The position numbers and the translations under genes are program-made. Positions 38,994-51,598 of a stretch of DNA of 64,000 bases are shown one piece after another (position 1 is the stretch's first letter; each line of letters starts with the position of its first letter). The DNA is from Solibacillus cecembensis (GTDB taxonomy: Bacteria; Bacillota; Bacilli; Bacillales_A; Planococcaceae), in contig NZ_LMBZ01000011.1 of the NCBI RefSeq assembly GCF_001439635.1, positions 207-64,206 on the forward strand, read 5' to 3'. Under the pieces are notes generated by a model, which made no database searches, was not told where the DNA came from, and worked only from the letters and a program-made list of their open reading frames with translations.

Positions 38994-40181
38994 TTATTTT
39001 TGGATTGAAGCAACAACGCCGGCACCAACAGTACGTCCACCCTCACGGATAGAGAACTTTGTACCTTCTTCAAGAGCGATTGGAGAGATAAGCTCAACAG
39101 TCATCTCGATGTTGTCACCAGGCATTACCATTTCAACGCCTTCTGGTAAGTTACAGATACCTGTTACGTCAGTTGTACGGAAGTAGAACTGAGGACGGTA
39201 GTTAGTGAAGAATGGCGTATGACGGCCACCCTCTTCTTTAGATAAAACATAAACTTCAGCTTTGAAGTTTGTGTGTGGAGTGATTGAGCCTGGTTTAGCT
39301 AATACTTGACCACGTTGGATTTCTTCACGAGCTACACCACGTAGTAATGCACCAATGTTGTCACCAGCTTCAGCAAAGTCTAATAATTTACGGAACATTT
39401 CAACACCAGTTACTGTTGTTTGTTTCGCTTCTTCAGTAATACCAACGATTTCAACTACTTCGCCGACTTTAACTTGACCACGTTCAACACGGCCAGTTGC
39501 TACTGTACCACGACCAGTGATAGAGAATACGTCCTCGATTGGCATCATGAATGGTTTGTCAGTTTGACGTTCTGGAGTTGGGATGTAAGAATCTACAGCG
39601 TCCATTAATTCAACGATTTTTTCTTCCCACTCAGGCTCGCCTTCTAATGCTTTAAGAGCTGAACCTTTGATTACTGGAATATCGTCGCCTGGGAAGTCAT
39701 ATTCAGATAGTAGGTCACGGATTTCCATCTCTACTAATTCTAATAATTCTTCGTCATCAACCATATCACATTTGTTCATGAATACTACTAAGTATGGAAC
39801 ACCTACTTGACGAGATAAAAGGATGTGTTCACGAGTTTGTGGCATTGGACCATCAGCAGCAGATACTACTAAGATACCGCCATCCATTTGAGCAGCGCCT
39901 GTGATCATGTTTTTAACATAGTCGGCGTGTCCTGGGCAGTCTACGTGTGCGTAGTGACGAGTATCAGTTTCATATTCTACGTGAGAAGTATTGATTGTAA
40001 TACCACGCTCTTTTTCTTCTGGTGCGTTGTCGATATCAGCATATGATTTCGCATCCCCACCCATTTTTTTAGAAAGAACTGTAGCGATTGCAGCAGTTAA
40101 AGTTGTTTTACCATGGTCAACGTGTCCGATTGTACCAACGTTAGCATGGGTTTTTGAACGGTCAAATTTTTCTTTAGCCAT
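38994..40181 (-). CDS. tuf: Translation elongation factor Tu
   Basis: EF-Tu, 395 residues, brings aminoacyl-tRNA to the ribosome. GTPase motifs are complete: [21 protein letters not shown] and SALKALEG. Domains 2 and 3 follow (from about 210 and 305). The ATG at 40181 after GAGGAGG gives [16 protein letters not shown]; an in-frame start six codons upstream would place the ribosome site inside the gene. It is the last gene of the rpsL-rpsG-fusA-tuf unit. In B. subtilis only one small gene separates tuf from rpsJ; here about 10 kb does. Confidence 0.98.
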   Translation of the reverse strand: MAKEKFDRSKTHANVGTIGHVDHGKTTLTAAIATVLSKKMGGDAKSYADIDNAPEEKERGITINTSHVEYETDTRHYAHVDCPGHADYVKNMITGAAQMDGGILVVSAADGPMPQTREHILLSRQVGVPYLVVFMNKCDMVDDEELLELVEMEIRDLLSEYDFPGDDIPVIKGSALKALEGEPEWEEKIVELMDAVDSYIPTPERQTDKPFMMPIEDVFSITGRGTVATGRVERGQVKVGEVVEIVGITEEAKQTTVTGVEMFRKLLDFAEAGDNIGALLRGVAREEIQRGQVLAKPGSITPHTNFKAEVYVLSKEEGGRHTPFFTNYRPQFYFRTTDVTGICNLPEGVEMVMPGDNIEMTVELISPIALEEGTKFSIREGGRTVGAGVVASIQK

Positions 40182-40311
40182 TAGAAAATGCCTCCTCAAA
40201 TATATGTTTGGTTTTTTATTCTAAGATCGCTGACTACAAAAGGGGCCCCAATCGTAATCAGTCAATCATAGCTTACAAATTATTTATACTTCATGCAAGA
40301 TGAAAATTCAA

Positions 40312-42390
40312 TTATTCACCTTTATTTTTTTTGATAATATCTTCAGAAATTGATTTTGGTACTTCTTCATAATGATCAAATGTCATTGAGAATACACCGC
40401 GACCTTGAGTTGCTGAACGTAAAGTTGTTGCATATCCGAACATTTCAGATAGTGGCACCATTGCGCGTACTACTTGTGAGTTACCACGAGCATCCATACC
40501 CTCTACGCGTCCGCGACGAGCAGTAATGTTACCCATAATATCACCAAGGTACTCTTCTGGCATTACAACTTCAACTTTCATCATTGGCTCTAAAATAACT
40601 GCGTTACATCTCTTCGCAGCTTCTTTAAGTGCCATAGATGCAGCAATTTTAAACGCCATCTCATTCGAGTCAACGTCATGGTAAGAACCGAATACTAATT
40701 TTGCTTTAATATCGATAAGTGGGTAACCAGCTACTACACCGCGATCTAAAGAATCACGTAAACCAGCTTCTACAGCAGGAATGTATTCACGAGGTACAAC
40801 ACCACCAACGATAGCGTTTTCGAATTCAAAGCCTTTACCCTCTTCGTTTGGAGAGAACTCGATCGTTACGTCACCGTATTGACCGCGACCACCAGATTGA
40901 CGAGTAAATTTACCTTGAACTTTAGCAGAGTCACGGAATGTCTCACGGTAAGATACCATTGGAGCACCTACGTTAGCTTCTACTTTAAATTCACGGCGCA
41001 TACGGTCAACTAAGATATCAAGGTGAAGCTCACCCATACCTGAGATGATTGTTTGTCCAGTTTCTGTGTCAGTGTGAGCACGGAAAGTTGGATCCTCTTC
41101 TTGAAGTTTTTGTAAAGCTTGACCCATTTTATCTTGGTCAGCTTTAGATTTTGGTTCTACAGAAAGTGAAATTACTGGCTCAGGGAAGTCCATTGATTCA
41201 AGAATAACTAGGTTTTTCTCGTCACATAATGTATCACCAGTTGTAGTATCTTTAAGACCTACAGCTGCTGCGATATCCCCAGCGAATACTTTCGCAATTT
41301 CTTCACGAGAGTTAGCGTGCATTTGTAGGATACGACCTACACGTTCACGTTTACCTTTAGAAGAGTTTTGTACGTATGAACCAGCATCTAATGTACCAGA
41401 ATATACGCGGAAGAATGTTAATTTACCTACGAAAGGATCTGTCATAACTTTGAATGCAAGAGCTGAGAATGGCTCATCATCAGAAGAATGGCGGATAACT
41501 TCCTCTTCACCATCAATGTCAGTACCGTTAATCGCTGGTACGTCAGTTGGTGCTGGTAAGTAATCAACTGCTGCGTCTAGCATTTTACGAACACCTTTGT
41601 GTTTGAATGCTGTACCGCATAATACAGGATAGAATTCAACTGCAATCGTCGCTTTACGGATAGCCGCTTTAAGCTCCGGAATAGTGATTTCTTCACCTTC
41701 AAGATATTTTTCCATAAGTTCTTCATCAACACTTGCAACAGCGTCAATTAATTTCTCACGGTATTCTTCAGCTTGCGCTAAATGTTCTGCCGGAATTTCG
41801 CCTTCAGTAACTGCTGTACCTTCTTCGTTTCCGTAGAATGTAGCTTTCATTTCTACTAAATCGATAATTGCAGAGAATTGATCCTCAGCACCGATTGGTA
41901 GTTGGATTGGGTGAGCGTTTGCTTGTAAACGATCATGTAACGTTCCTAAAGAATATAAGAAGTCTGCTCCCATTTTATCCATTTTGTTAATAAATACGAT
42001 ACGTGGTACACCGTATGTTGTAGCTTGACGCCATACAGTTTCTGTTTGAGGCTCAACACCAGATTGAGCATCAAGTACAGTTACAGCACCATCAAGTACA
42101 CGTAAAGAACGTTCAACTTCTACAGTGAAGTCTACGTGTCCAGGAGTATCGATAATGTTAATACGGTGGTTATTCCATTGAGCTGTTGTTGCAGCAGAAG
42201 TAATCGTGATACCACGCTCTTGTTCTTGCTCCATCCAGTCCATTTGTGAACCGCCGTCATGTGTTTCGCCGATTTTGTGAATCTTACCAGTGTAATAAAG
42301 GATACGCTCTGTTGTTGTTGTTTTACCAGCATCAATGTGAGCCATAATCCCAATATTACGAGTATTCTCTAGAGAGAATTCGCGTTTCAT
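40312..42390 (-). CDS. fusA: Translation elongation factor G
   Basis: EF-G, 692 residues, drives translocation of tRNA and mRNA. GTPase motifs [19 protein letters not shown] and NKMDKMGA are intact, and the remaining domains carry [26 protein letters not shown] and the domain IV-V part ending [12 protein letters not shown]. Length equals the Bacillus protein. It follows rpsG after 76 bases. A 130-base spacer that can fold separates it from tuf. Confidence 0.98.
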   Translation of the reverse strand: MKREFSLENTRNIGIMAHIDAGKTTTTERILYYTGKIHKIGETHDGGSQMDWMEQEQERGITITSAATTAQWNNHRINIIDTPGHVDFTVEVERSLRVLDGAVTVLDAQSGVEPQTETVWRQATTYGVPRIVFINKMDKMGADFLYSLGTLHDRLQANAHPIQLPIGAEDQFSAIIDLVEMKATFYGNEEGTAVTEGEIPAEHLAQAEEYREKLIDAVASVDEELMEKYLEGEEITIPELKAAIRKATIAVEFYPVLCGTAFKHKGVRKMLDAAVDYLPAPTDVPAINGTDIDGEEEVIRHSSDDEPFSALAFKVMTDPFVGKLTFFRVYSGTLDAGSYVQNSSKGKRERVGRILQMHANSREEIAKVFAGDIAAAVGLKDTTTGDTLCDEKNLVILESMDFPEPVISLSVEPKSKADQDKMGQALQKLQEEDPTFRAHTDTETGQTIISGMGELHLDILVDRMRREFKVEANVGAPMVSYRETFRDSAKVQGKFTRQSGGRGQYGDVTIEFSPNEEGKGFEFENAIVGGVVPREYIPAVEAGLRDSLDRGVVAGYPLIDIKAKLVFGSYHDVDSNEMAFKIAASMALKEAAKRCNAVILEPMMKVEVVMPEEYLGDIMGNITARRGRVEGMDARGNSQVVRAMVPLSEMFGYATTLRSATQGRGVFSMTFDHYEEVPKSISEDIIKKNKGE

Positions 42391-42466
42391 AGGAAATTTC
42401 TCCTTCCATATTGGGTTAACTGTATAAGTAAAATTTAAGCTCTAGTTACCTAGAGCTTAAAACATA

Positions 42467-42937
42467 TTACCAGCGATAGTGAGCGAATGCTTTGTTAGCT
42501 TCCGCCATTTTGTGCATATCTTCACGTTTTTTAACAGAAGCACCAGTATTGTTAGATGCATCTAAAATTTCGTTAGCTAAACGCTCTTCCATAGTTTTCT
42601 CACCGCGTAGACGAGAGTAGTTAACTAGGTAGCGTAGACCTAAAGTTGAACGACGTTCTGGACGTACTTCAACCGGTACTTGGTAGTTAGAACCACCAAC
42701 ACGGCGAGCGCGTACTTCAAGAACTGGCATTACATTGTTTAATGCTGATTCAAATACTTCTAAAGCATTTTGACCTGAACGCTCTTGAACTAATTCGAAA
42801 GCGCCGTATAAAATCTTTTGAGAAGTACCTCTTTTACCATCAACCATTAATTTATTGATTAAACGAGTTACTAGCTTTGAGTTATAAAGTGGATCTGGTA
42901 ACACGTCACGTTTGGAAACAGGACCTTTACGAGGCAT
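42467..42937 (-). CDS. rpsG: 30S ribosomal protein S7
   Basis: S7, 156 residues, nucleates the head of the small subunit next to the E site. [20 protein letters not shown] and the beta hairpin region [17 protein letters not shown] are diagnostic. It follows rpsL by 44 bases and precedes fusA, the conserved str operon order. Confidence 0.98.
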   Translation of the reverse strand: MPRKGPVSKRDVLPDPLYNSKLVTRLINKLMVDGKRGTSQKILYGAFELVQERSGQNALEVFESALNNVMPVLEVRARRVGGSNYQVPVEVRPERRSTLGLRYLVNYSRLRGEKTMEERLANEILDASNNTGASVKKREDMHKMAEANKAFAHYRW

Positions 42938-42981
42938 GTGTTTTCCTCCTTTCGAATAGTGATTACATATTTTAAGTTAAA

Positions 42982-43401
42982 TTATTTTTTTTCTTTCGGG
43001 CGTTTAGTACCGTATTTAGAACGAGATTGTAAACGACCGTTAACGCCAGCTGTATCTAGTGCACCACGAACGATATGGTAACGTACTCCAGCTAAGTCTT
43101 TTACGCGTCCTCCACGGATAAGTACAACACTGTGTTCTTGTAGGTTGTGACCTTCTCCTGGGATATATGCTGTAACCTCAAGTAGGTTAGATAAGCGTAC
43201 ACGCGCATATTTACGTAAAGCCGAGTTCGGTTTACGTGGTGTCATTGTACCAACACGAGTACAAACTCCGCGTTTTTGTGGAGATTTAACGTTAGTTAAA
43301 GACTTCTTAAATGAGTTATATCCCTTGTTTAACGCTGGAGATTTTGATTTCGTGTTTTTAGATTGACGAGGCTTACGTACTAATTGATTAATTGTAGGCA
43401 T
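42982..43401 (-). CDS. rpsL: 30S ribosomal protein S12 with resistance-type residues
   Basis: S12, 139 residues, monitors codon-anticodon pairing in the decoding centre. In the first decoding loop it reads [11 protein letters not shown], so Arg56 stands where B. subtilis Lys56 and E. coli Lys42/43 stand; that Lys-to-Arg change is the classical streptomycin-resistance substitution. In the second loop [10 protein letters not shown] has Ala104 where Pro is normal (E. coli Pro90/91), while Lys101 is kept. Both codons (CGT and GCT) are clear in the DNA. The gene follows the decayed ybxF and is driven by the promoter at 43801-43829. Confidence 0.98.
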   Translation of the reverse strand: MPTINQLVRKPRQSKNTKSKSPALNKGYNSFKKSLTNVKSPQKRGVCTRVGTMTPRKPNSALRKYARVRLSNLLEVTAYIPGEGHNLQEHSVVLIRGGRVKDLAGVRYHIVRGALDTAGVNGRLQSRSKYGTKRPKEKK

Positions 43402-43504
43402 CGATTTGTCCTCCCTTCATTTTTTCGTTTTTTCAATACCACACATCCAGGTGGTTCATTTTTTGGGTAAAAACAAAGTTTTTGTGCATATATACACACA
43501 AAAA

Positions 43505-43755
43505 CTACATCGCAGTAATCGCAACAACCGCAGCTCTAACATGAATGCCGCAAGCTTTATCAAGTTCTTTTTTTGAATTAACAAGATAAACTGGTATTCC
43601 GATTTCTTTCGCGAGAAGAATGGCCGGATCGGTTACCCAATTGTCTGCATTAATTGCAACAAAAGAGCTGTTACTTGTCCAGCATGCATTGCTTTCACTG
43701 CTTGCTTTATACCTATGATTGTTTGACTAGTCTATTTTACTTATTCATAAAACAT
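43505..43755 (-). pseudogene. rplGB: Broken L7Ae-family ribosomal protein gene (ybxF/rplGB)
   Basis: In the place of B. subtilis ybxF, between rpoC and rpsL, the minus strand reads MFYE, stop, VK, stop, TSQTIIGIKQAVKAMHAG. After a one-base deletion near codon 31 it continues in another frame as SFVAINADNWVTDPAILLAK and ends KKELDKACGIHVRAAVVAI. This parallels B. subtilis YbxF (82 residues) along its whole length, for example KKLGKACGIEVGAAAVAI. A ribosome site AGGAGA (43769-43764) remains. Two in-frame stops and the frameshift make it non-functional. The product is a K-turn-binding protein that is dispensable in B. subtilis. Confidence 0.9.
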
Positions 43756-43800
43756 TTGCATGTTCTCCTAAGTACAGACAGTTAACTATCAACCTTCAAT

Positions 43801-43829
43801 ATATTATCATTTCAAACTTACACTGTCAA
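43801..43829 (-). promoter_or_regulatory. Promoter of the rpsL-rpsG-fusA-tuf operon
   Basis: TTGACA (43829-43824), 17 bases, TAATAT (43806-43801) on the minus strand. The first gene downstream is the broken ybxF, so about 390 bases of untranslated RNA precede rpsL. Confidence 0.85.
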
Positions 43830-43888
43830 CCAATATCATTAAAGAATATCTGTTCTTTTCAAACATTATAAATGGACAGTTATTTTTA

Positions 43889-43923
43889 GAAAAACTCCGG
43901 CAGAAGGATTATCTTCTACCGGA
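43889..43923 (-). terminator. Terminator of rpoC
   Basis: TCCGGTAGAAG (43923-43913 on the minus strand) pairs with CTTCTGCCGGA (43906-43896) with one mismatch; GTTTTT follows. Confidence 0.88.
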
Positions 43924-43944
43924 ATTAAATATGTTGAAAGTCTG

Positions 43945-46900
43945 TTACTCAGTTACTGTTACTTCTTCTTTACCCTCTTGCTCCATACGGATTTGACGGT
44001 AACGTTGCATACCAGTACCTGCCGGAACAAGTTTACCGATAATTACGTTTTCTTTCAGACCTAGAAGCTCATCACGCTTACCTTTAATTGCAGCATCCGT
44101 TAACACACGCGTTGTTTCTTGGAATGATGCAGCCGATAAGAATGATTCTGTTTCTAGAGAAGCTTTTGTAATACCTAAAATGACAGGACGACAAGTTGCC
44201 GGGTTTTTGCCTTTTAAAACAGACTCAGCATTTGCTTCAGAGAATTGGTGAATATCTAGTAATGAACCTGGTAATAAATCTGTATCACCCGCTTCGATTA
44301 CACGAACTTTACGAAGCATTTGGCGTACCATTACTTCGATATGCTTATCACCGATTTCTACCCCTTGCATACGGTATACTTTTTGTACTTCTTTTAACAG
44401 ATATTCTTGAACTGTCGATACGTCTTTTACTTTTAGTAATTGTTTCGGATCGATAGAACCTTCTGTTAATGTTTGACCAGGGATAATCGTGTCGCCTTCT
44501 TGCACTTTTAATCGTGCATTGTATGGCGATTGATATTTACGTGTTTCCACGTCACCTTGGACAGTAATTTCTTTCAGACCTTCACGAATTTCTTCGATTT
44601 CAACAACCGTACCTGAGATTTCCGAAATAACGGATTGACCTTTAGGATTACGCGCTTCAAAAATCTCTTGAATACGTGGAAGACCTTGTGTGATATCGTT
44701 ACCGGCTACCCCACCTGTATGGAATGTACGCATCGTTAACTGTGTACCTGGCTCACCAATTGATTGCGCAGCGATAATACCAACTGCCTCACCAACTTCT
44801 ACGCCTTCACCAGTTGCTAAGTTCATACCATAACATTTTTTACATACGCCATGTTTTGTATTACATGTGAATGCCGAACGGATTGTTAATTCTTCAATTT
44901 TTGCATCTTCAATAACACGAGCAACATCTTGAGTGATTAAACCATCCGGTCCTAAAATAACGGCGCCTGTTTCTGGATGACGAATTGTTTTCTTCGCATA
45001 ACGACCAACAATACGTTCGTCTAACGCTTCAATTACTTCGTTACCTTCCATTAGGGCTCCAATTAATAAACCACGATCTGTACCACAGTCGTCTTCACGA
45101 ACGATTACATCTTGTGCAACGTCTACTAAACGACGCGTTAAGTAACCTGAATCGGCTGTTTTAAGTGCTGTATCGGCAAGACCTTTACGCGCACCATGGG
45201 TAGAGATGAAGTACTCTAATACTGTTAAACCTTCACGGAATGAAGACTTGATTGGTAACTCAATGATACGACCAGCCGGATTGGCCATCAGACCACGCAT
45301 ACCAGCTAACTGTGTAAAGTTTGATGCGTTACCACGGGCACCAGAGTCAGACATCATGAAGATTGGGTTAGTTTTTTGTAATGAGTTCATCAGCTTGCCT
45401 TGGATAATATCCTTAGCATTTGACCAACTTGAAATGACACGATCATAACGCTCTTCTTCTGTGATTAAACCACGGCGGAATTGCATCAATACCTTATCTA
45501 CTTTTTCTTGTGCTTCTTCTAAGATACCACCCTTATCTGGTAACACCACGATATCGGATACCCCTACAGTAATACCAGCACGAGTAGAGTATTTGAAACC
45601 TAAGTCTTTCATGCGGTCAAGCATTTTAGATGTTTCTGTAATATGGAATTCTTTAAACACTTCAGCAATTACATTTCCTAAGAATTTCTTACGGAATGGA
45701 TCGATAACTGGTACATTTGTGAAATGCTTCGCTAATACTGCACGACGTTGTGCTTGGATTTGCTCTTCTTCAGATAAATCTGCATAGCCCTCAGTTGCTT
45801 CGATTTCCTTCAGTAATTCTTCAGTAATTGTTAAATCAACAAAATACTTCTCAGGTGTTTTTTGCTCTAAGTTAACGTTTGTCGGCTCATTAATATATGG
45901 GAATGAGCGTGGTAAAATTTCATTAAAGATTACTTTACCTACTGTTGTTAATAAGAACAATTTATTTTGCTCTTCAGTAAATGTTGGATTGTTTAAAGAG
46001 TTTGCTTTTATTGCAATACGTGAATGTAAGTGAACATGCCCATTTTGATATGCAATTAACACTTCATTCGCGTCGCTGAAGATTGAACCTTCACCAACTG
46101 AATTTTCACGCTCAAGCGTTAAGTAGTAGTTACCTAATACCATATCCTGAGATGGTGTTACTACTGGCTTACCATCTTTCGGGTTTAAGATATTTTGAGC
46201 AGCTAACATTAATAATCGTGCTTCCGCTTGTGCTTCTGCTGATAATGGTACGTGAACCGCCATTTGGTCACCATCGAAGTCAGCGTTATAAGCTGTACAT
46301 ACTAATGGGTGAAGACGAATTGCACGACCTTCTACTAATGTAGGTTCAAACGCTTGGATACCAAGACGGTGAAGTGTCGGTGCACGGTTAAGTAATACCG
46401 GATGCTCACGAATCACATCTTCTAAAACATCCCACACTTCATTGTGTAAACGCTCAATTTTACGTTTTGCACTCTTAATGTTATGAGCAAGGCCACGTTC
46501 TACTAATTCTTTCATTACGAAAGGCTTGAATAGTTCGATTGCCATTTCTTTCGGAAGACCACATTGGTACATTTTTAAATTTGGACCTACTACGATAACC
46601 GAACGACCAGAATAGTCTACACGTTTACCAAGTAAGTTTTGACGGAAACGACCTTGTTTCCCTTTCAACATATGTGAAAGTGATTTTAAAGGACGGTTAC
46701 CAGGACCAGTTACCGGACGACCACGACGACCATTGTCGATTAGGGCATCTACTGCTTCTTGTAACATACGTTTTTCGTTTTGTACGATGATGCTCGGAGC
46801 ACCAAGGTCAAGTAAACGTTTTAAACGGTTATTACGGTTAATAACACGACGATAAAGGTCATTTAAGTCTGAAGTTGCAAAACGACCACCATCTAATTGC

Positions 46901-47625
46901 ACCATTGGACGAAGCTCTGGTGGAATTACTGGAAGTACGTCTAAAATCATCCATTCTGGTTTGTTACCAGAGTTACGGAATGATTCGATTACTTCTAAAC
47001 GTTTAATCGCACGCGTACGACGTTGACCTTGTGCAGATTTAAGCTCTTCTTTTAGAGATGCTGTTTCATCTTCAAGATCGATTTTTTCTAATAGGCGTTT
47101 AATTGCTTCTGCACCCATTGCCGCTTCAAAATCTTTACCAAATTTTTCGCGATATGCACGGTATTCTTTCTCAGAAAGCAAGTCTTTGAAACCTAAAGAA
47201 GTTTGACCTGGCTCAATCACAACATAAGAAGCGAAGTAAATTACTTCTTCTAATGCACGAGGAGACATGTCTAAAAGTAGACCCATACGGCTTGGAATTC
47301 CTTTGAAATACCAAATATGAGATACAGGTGCTGCAAGTTCGATGTGTCCTTGACGTTCACGACGTACTTTCGAACGCGTTACTTCAACTCCACAACGATC
47401 ACAAACTACGCCTTTATAACGAACGCGTTTGTATTTACCACAGTGACATTCCCAGTCTTTTGTTGGTCCGAAAATACGTTCACAGAATAGACCATCTTTT
47501 TCTGGTTTTAATGTACGGTAGTTAATTGTTTCTGGTTTTTTTACCTCACCATATGACCAAGAACGGATCTTGTCAGGAGAAGCTAAACCAATTTTCATAT
47601 ATTCAAATTCATTAACATCGATCAA
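43945..47625 (-). CDS. rpoC: DNA-directed RNA polymerase beta-prime subunit
   Basis: The 1226-residue beta-prime subunit holds the catalytic magnesium ([12 protein letters not shown]). The N-terminal zinc ribbon is [10 protein letters not shown] with [10 protein letters not shown]; the second zinc site includes CGTDRG and [13 protein letters not shown]. The start is TTG, as in B. subtilis, with AGGGAGGTAG eight bases upstream. It is a little longer than the B. subtilis protein (1199), mostly at the C-terminus. A terminator-like hairpin separates it from rpoB. Confidence 0.98.
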   Translation of the reverse strand: MIDVNEFEYMKIGLASPDKIRSWSYGEVKKPETINYRTLKPEKDGLFCERIFGPTKDWECHCGKYKRVRYKGVVCDRCGVEVTRSKVRRERQGHIELAAPVSHIWYFKGIPSRMGLLLDMSPRALEEVIYFASYVVIEPGQTSLGFKDLLSEKEYRAYREKFGKDFEAAMGAEAIKRLLEKIDLEDETASLKEELKSAQGQRRTRAIKRLEVIESFRNSGNKPEWMILDVLPVIPPELRPMVQLDGGRFATSDLNDLYRRVINRNNRLKRLLDLGAPSIIVQNEKRMLQEAVDALIDNGRRGRPVTGPGNRPLKSLSHMLKGKQGRFRQNLLGKRVDYSGRSVIVVGPNLKMYQCGLPKEMAIELFKPFVMKELVERGLAHNIKSAKRKIERLHNEVWDVLEDVIREHPVLLNRAPTLHRLGIQAFEPTLVEGRAIRLHPLVCTAYNADFDGDQMAVHVPLSAEAQAEARLLMLAAQNILNPKDGKPVVTPSQDMVLGNYYLTLERENSVGEGSIFSDANEVLIAYQNGHVHLHSRIAIKANSLNNPTFTEEQNKLFLLTTVGKVIFNEILPRSFPYINEPTNVNLEQKTPEKYFVDLTITEELLKEIEATEGYADLSEEEQIQAQRRAVLAKHFTNVPVIDPFRKKFLGNVIAEVFKEFHITETSKMLDRMKDLGFKYSTRAGITVGVSDIVVLPDKGGILEEAQEKVDKVLMQFRRGLITEEERYDRVISSWSNAKDIIQGKLMNSLQKTNPIFMMSDSGARGNASNFTQLAGMRGLMANPAGRIIELPIKSSFREGLTVLEYFISTHGARKGLADTALKTADSGYLTRRLVDVAQDVIVREDDCGTDRGLLIGALMEGNEVIEALDERIVGRYAKKTIRHPETGAVILGPDGLITQDVARVIEDAKIEELTIRSAFTCNTKHGVCKKCYGMNLATGEGVEVGEAVGIIAAQSIGEPGTQLTMRTFHTGGVAGNDITQGLPRIQEIFEARNPKGQSVISEISGTVVEIEEIREGLKEITVQGDVETRKYQSPYNARLKVQEGDTIIPGQTLTEGSIDPKQLLKVKDVSTVQEYLLKEVQKVYRMQGVEIGDKHIEVMVRQMLRKVRVIEAGDTDLLPGSLLDIHQFSEANAESVLKGKNPATCRPVILGITKASLETESFLSAASFQETTRVLTDAAIKGKRDELLGLKENVIIGKLVPAGTGMQRYRQIRMEQEGKEEVTVTE

Positions 47626-47744
47626 GGAGCCTACCTCCCTTAAGTTATAAGTCTTTAAATGACTTTATTTGTAGCTCGGAAATTGCAATATTTCATATTA
47701 GGCCATAATGAAATTTGCCTTTATATATTACCACTTATAAAAAA

Positions 47745-47774
47745 GAATCGAGCAGGACATAACCTGCCCGATTC
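47745..47774 (-). terminator. Terminator-like hairpin between rpoB and rpoC
   Basis: GAATCGGGCAGG (47774-47763 on the minus strand) pairs with CCTGCTCGATTC (47756-47745) with one mismatch; six U residues follow. It has every mark of an intrinsic terminator, although rpoC must be expressed. Confidence 0.85.
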
Positions 47775-47783
47775 AATTTGAAA

Positions 47784-50700
47784 TTATTCAATTGACTCTA
47801 CTGGGTCTTCTTTATCGTCAGTAGGTTTTGGACTTTCCACTTCTGGAACTGGTGCAGTTGCTTCTTCCTCATCGTCAAGGTCGCGAAGTTCTACTTCCTC
47901 GTCGTTGATTGATAGCATCTTCACATCCATACCTAATGATTGAAGTTCTTTAATTAATACTTTAAATGATTCAGGAACACCTGGTTGTGGAACACTTTCA
48001 CCTTTAACAATGGCTTCGTATGTTTTCACACGACCTACAACATCATCAGATTTTACAGTTAAAATCTCTTGTAATGTGTAAGCAGCACCATATGCTTCAA
48101 GTGCCCAAACCTCCATCTCACCGAATCGCTGACCACCAAATTGTGCTTTACCACCAAGCGGTTGTTGCGTTACTAATGAGTATGGTCCTGTTGAACGTGC
48201 ATGAAGTTTATCGTCAACCATGTGGGCAAGTTTAATCATATACATGATACCTACAGATACACGGCTATCGAATGGCTCACCTGAACGTCCATCATAAAGC
48301 GTAGTTTTACCATCACGGTCCATACCCGCTTCTTCCATCGTTTCCCAAACATCATCTTCGTTAGCGCCATCAAATACAGGTGTAGCCATGTGTACGCCTA
48401 AATAGCGTGCTGCCATACCTAAGTGAAGCTCTAAAACTTGTCCGATATTCATACGCGATGGTACACCAAGTGGGTTAAGCATGATATCTACCGGTGTGCC
48501 ATCTGGCATAAACGGCATATCTTCTTCTGGTAAGATACGCGAGATAACCCCTTTGTTACCATGTCGTCCGGCCATTTTGTCCCCAACGCGGATTTTACGT
48601 TTTTGAACAATATAAGCACGTACTAATTGGTTAACTCCTGGTGGTAATTCGTCGCCATCTTCACGATTGAATACTTTAACATCTAGGATAATACCGCCCG
48701 CTCCGTGTGGTACACGTAGAGACGTGTCACGTACTTCGCGTGCTTTTTCACCAAAGATAGCATGTAATAAACGCTCTTCCGCAGTTAACTCTGTAACTCC
48801 TTTAGGCGTCACTTTACCTACTAAAATATCACCGTCGCGAACTTCAGCACCGATGCGGATGATACCACGGTCGTCTAAATTACGAAGCGCGTCTTCCCCA
48901 ACGTTCGGAATATCACGTGTGATTTCTTCAGGTCCTAGTTTTGTATCACGTGCTTCTGACTCATATTCTTCAATATGAACAGATGTATATACATCATCTT
49001 TTACAAGGCGTTCACTCATAATAACCGCATCTTCGTAGTTAAAGCCATCCCATGTCATGAATGCAATAAGTACGTTTTGACCAAGTGCTAATTCGCCTCT
49101 TTCCATTGAAGGACCATCAGCTAAAATTTCACGAGGTTTCACACGATCACCAATTTTTACGATTGGACGTTGGTTATATGAAGTACCTTGGTTTGAACGA
49201 ATGAATTTTTGTAATTTGTACTTTGTTAAATCACCTTTAACTTCTTTGCCGTCAATTGTTTCAATACGACGAATATGAATAGAACGTGCTTCAACATGTT
49301 CAACAATACCATCGAATTTTGCAATGACTGCAGCACCTGAGTCACGAGCATCAACATGTTCCATACCTGTACCTACATATGGTGCATTCGGGTAAAGTAA
49401 TGGAACTGCTTGACGTTGCATGTTCGCACCCATTAACGCACGGTTAGAGTCATCGTTTTCTAAGAACGGGATACATGCAGTGGCAGCAGAAACAACTTGT
49501 TTTGGTGATACGTCCATGTAGTCGATGCGATCTTTATTAAATATAGTGTTATCTCCACGGAAGCGTCCTACGATTTCTTCCTTCACGAAAGTACCATCTT
49601 CATTTAATAATGAGTTTGCTTGTGCAACTACATAGTTATCTTCTTCATCAGCCGTTAAGTAATGGATATCTCCCGTTACAGCACCCGTGTTTGGATCAAC
49701 ACGACGATACGGCGTTTCGATAAAGCCGAATTTATTTACTTTTGCGAACGATGAAAGTGAGTTAATTAAACCAATGTTTGGTCCCTCTGGCGTTTCAATC
49801 GGACACATACGACCATAGTGAGAATAGTGAACGTCACGTACTTCCATACCAGCACGCTCACGAGTTAAACCACCCGGTCCTAATGCAGAAAGACGACGTT
49901 TATGCGTTAATTCTGCAAGTGGATTTGTTTGGTCCATGAATTGCGATAATTGCGAGCTACCAAAGAACTCTTTAATTGACGCGATTACTGGACGAATGTT
50001 GATTAATTGTTGTGGCACGATAGCAGCTGTATCGTTGATTGACATACGTTCGCGCACAACACGCTCCATACGAGATAAACCGATACGGAATTGATTTTGT
50101 AAAAGCTCACCAACTGAACGTAGACGACGATTACCTAAGTGATCAATATCATCTGTATTCCCTACGCCATATAATAAGTTGAAGAAGTATGATATAGAAG
50201 ATATTACATCAGCTGGTGTAATATTTTTTACTTCTTCTCCGATATAAGCGTTTGAAATAACGTTAATTTCTTTTTGAGCTTCGTCATTTGGTGCAAAAAT
50301 TTTGATCGATTGGATTGTAATATCCTCTTCTAATACACCACCAACTTGTGATAATGTACGGAAGCCCGTACCTGCTTCTAAATAAGGGATTAGCTTATCT
50401 AAAGTACGACGATCTAATAATGTACCTGCTTCTACAAGAATTTCACCTGTTTCAGAATCCACAAGTGTTTCTGCAATCGTTTGGTTAAATAAACGATTTT
50501 TAATGTGAAGCTTTTTGTTCATTTTATAACGGCCAACATTCGCTAAATCATAGCGTTTTGCGTCAAAGAAGCGAGAATATAAAAGGTTCTTCGCTGATTC
50601 AACTGTTGGTGGCTCACCCGGGCGTAAACGCTCATAGATTTCAAGTAGCGCTTTATCAGTGCTTTCTGTGTTATCTTTTTCAAGCGTGTTACGTAAGTAT

Positions 50701-51353
50701 TCATTGTCACCAATGATATCTAAAATCTCTTGATCTGAACCGAAACCTAATGCACGTAATATCACTGTTGCTGGAAGTTTACGTGTACGATCGATACGAA
50801 CGTATACAACATCCTTTGCATCAATTTCATATTCTAACCATGCACCACGGTTTGGTATCGTTGTTGCCGCAAAGCCTTTTTTACCGTTTTTGTCCGTTTT
50901 GTCGTGGAAATATACACTTGGAGAACGAACTAATTGCGAAACGATAACACGCTCGGCACCGTTAATAATAAACGTGCCTGTTTCCGTCATTAATGGGAAA
51001 TCACCCATGAAGACTTCTTGTTCTTTTACTTCTTTTGTTTCTTTGTTGTGCAAACGCACTTTTACGCGTAATGGTGCAGCATAAGTTACATCACGTTCTT
51101 TACATTCATCAACATCATACTTAGGATCCCCTAATTTATAGTCGACGAACTCTAATGAAAGATTACCTGTAAAATCTTCGATTGGAGAAATGTCGTGGAA
51201 CATCTCACGCAAACCTTCTTCAAGGAACCACTCATAAGATGCTGTTTGGATTTCGATTAGATTCGGAAGCTCCAGCACCTCACTAATACGCGCAAAGCTT
51301 CTACGCTGGCGGTGTTGTCCGTACTGAACTAGTTGACCTGTCAACTCATTCAC
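47784..51353 (-). CDS. rpoB: DNA-directed RNA polymerase beta subunit
   Basis: The beta subunit, 1189 residues, starts [20 protein letters not shown]. The rifampicin region reads [17 protein letters not shown] then [13 protein letters not shown], with the Asp, His and Ser whose changes cause resistance all in wild-type form, so the enzyme should be rifampicin-sensitive. The C-terminal end is acidic ([17 protein letters not shown]), as in other Bacillales. It has its own promoter and a leader of about 185 bases, and is separated from rpoC by a terminator-like hairpin. Confidence 0.98.
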   Translation of the reverse strand: MNELTGQLVQYGQHRQRRSFARISEVLELPNLIEIQTASYEWFLEEGLREMFHDISPIEDFTGNLSLEFVDYKLGDPKYDVDECKERDVTYAAPLRVKVRLHNKETKEVKEQEVFMGDFPLMTETGTFIINGAERVIVSQLVRSPSVYFHDKTDKNGKKGFAATTIPNRGAWLEYEIDAKDVVYVRIDRTRKLPATVILRALGFGSDQEILDIIGDNEYLRNTLEKDNTESTDKALLEIYERLRPGEPPTVESAKNLLYSRFFDAKRYDLANVGRYKMNKKLHIKNRLFNQTIAETLVDSETGEILVEAGTLLDRRTLDKLIPYLEAGTGFRTLSQVGGVLEEDITIQSIKIFAPNDEAQKEINVISNAYIGEEVKNITPADVISSISYFFNLLYGVGNTDDIDHLGNRRLRSVGELLQNQFRIGLSRMERVVRERMSINDTAAIVPQQLINIRPVIASIKEFFGSSQLSQFMDQTNPLAELTHKRRLSALGPGGLTRERAGMEVRDVHYSHYGRMCPIETPEGPNIGLINSLSSFAKVNKFGFIETPYRRVDPNTGAVTGDIHYLTADEEDNYVVAQANSLLNEDGTFVKEEIVGRFRGDNTIFNKDRIDYMDVSPKQVVSAATACIPFLENDDSNRALMGANMQRQAVPLLYPNAPYVGTGMEHVDARDSGAAVIAKFDGIVEHVEARSIHIRRIETIDGKEVKGDLTKYKLQKFIRSNQGTSYNQRPIVKIGDRVKPREILADGPSMERGELALGQNVLIAFMTWDGFNYEDAVIMSERLVKDDVYTSVHIEEYESEARDTKLGPEEITRDIPNVGEDALRNLDDRGIIRIGAEVRDGDILVGKVTPKGVTELTAEERLLHAIFGEKAREVRDTSLRVPHGAGGIILDVKVFNREDGDELPPGVNQLVRAYIVQKRKIRVGDKMAGRHGNKGVISRILPEEDMPFMPDGTPVDIMLNPLGVPSRMNIGQVLELHLGMAARYLGVHMATPVFDGANEDDVWETMEEAGMDRDGKTTLYDGRSGEPFDSRVSVGIMYMIKLAHMVDDKLHARSTGPYSLVTQQPLGGKAQFGGQRFGEMEVWALEAYGAAYTLQEILTVKSDDVVGRVKTYEAIVKGESVPQPGVPESFKVLIKELQSLGMDVKMLSINDEEVELRDLDDEEEATAPVPEVESPKPTDDKEDPVESIE

Positions 51354-51545
51354 CCCTCAATAAAGCGATAATAGGTCTTTGCAAAACCTTACAAATAGTG
51401 TATGATTTCGAAAGACGGAAAGAAAACGAGTCTTTTTATAAGGCCTCATTTTTGATTAAACTAAATTTATTCTTAGTAAGTATACCCATAAGAAACTTTA
51501 TGTTATGCAAAAGGGCACACTACCTCAAAATAATATTTTTGCATT

Positions 51546-51574
51546 TTATTATGTTATCATAGTCAATTTGTCAA
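51546..51574 (-). promoter_or_regulatory. Candidate promoter of rpoB
   Basis: TTGACA (51574-51569), 17 bases, TAATAA (51551-51546) on the minus strand, in the 245-base gap before rpoB. An AAAGAC/GTCTTT hairpin lies in the leader. Confidence 0.65.
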
Positions 51575-51598
51575 GTCAATCTTCCGAGCCAATCTTAC

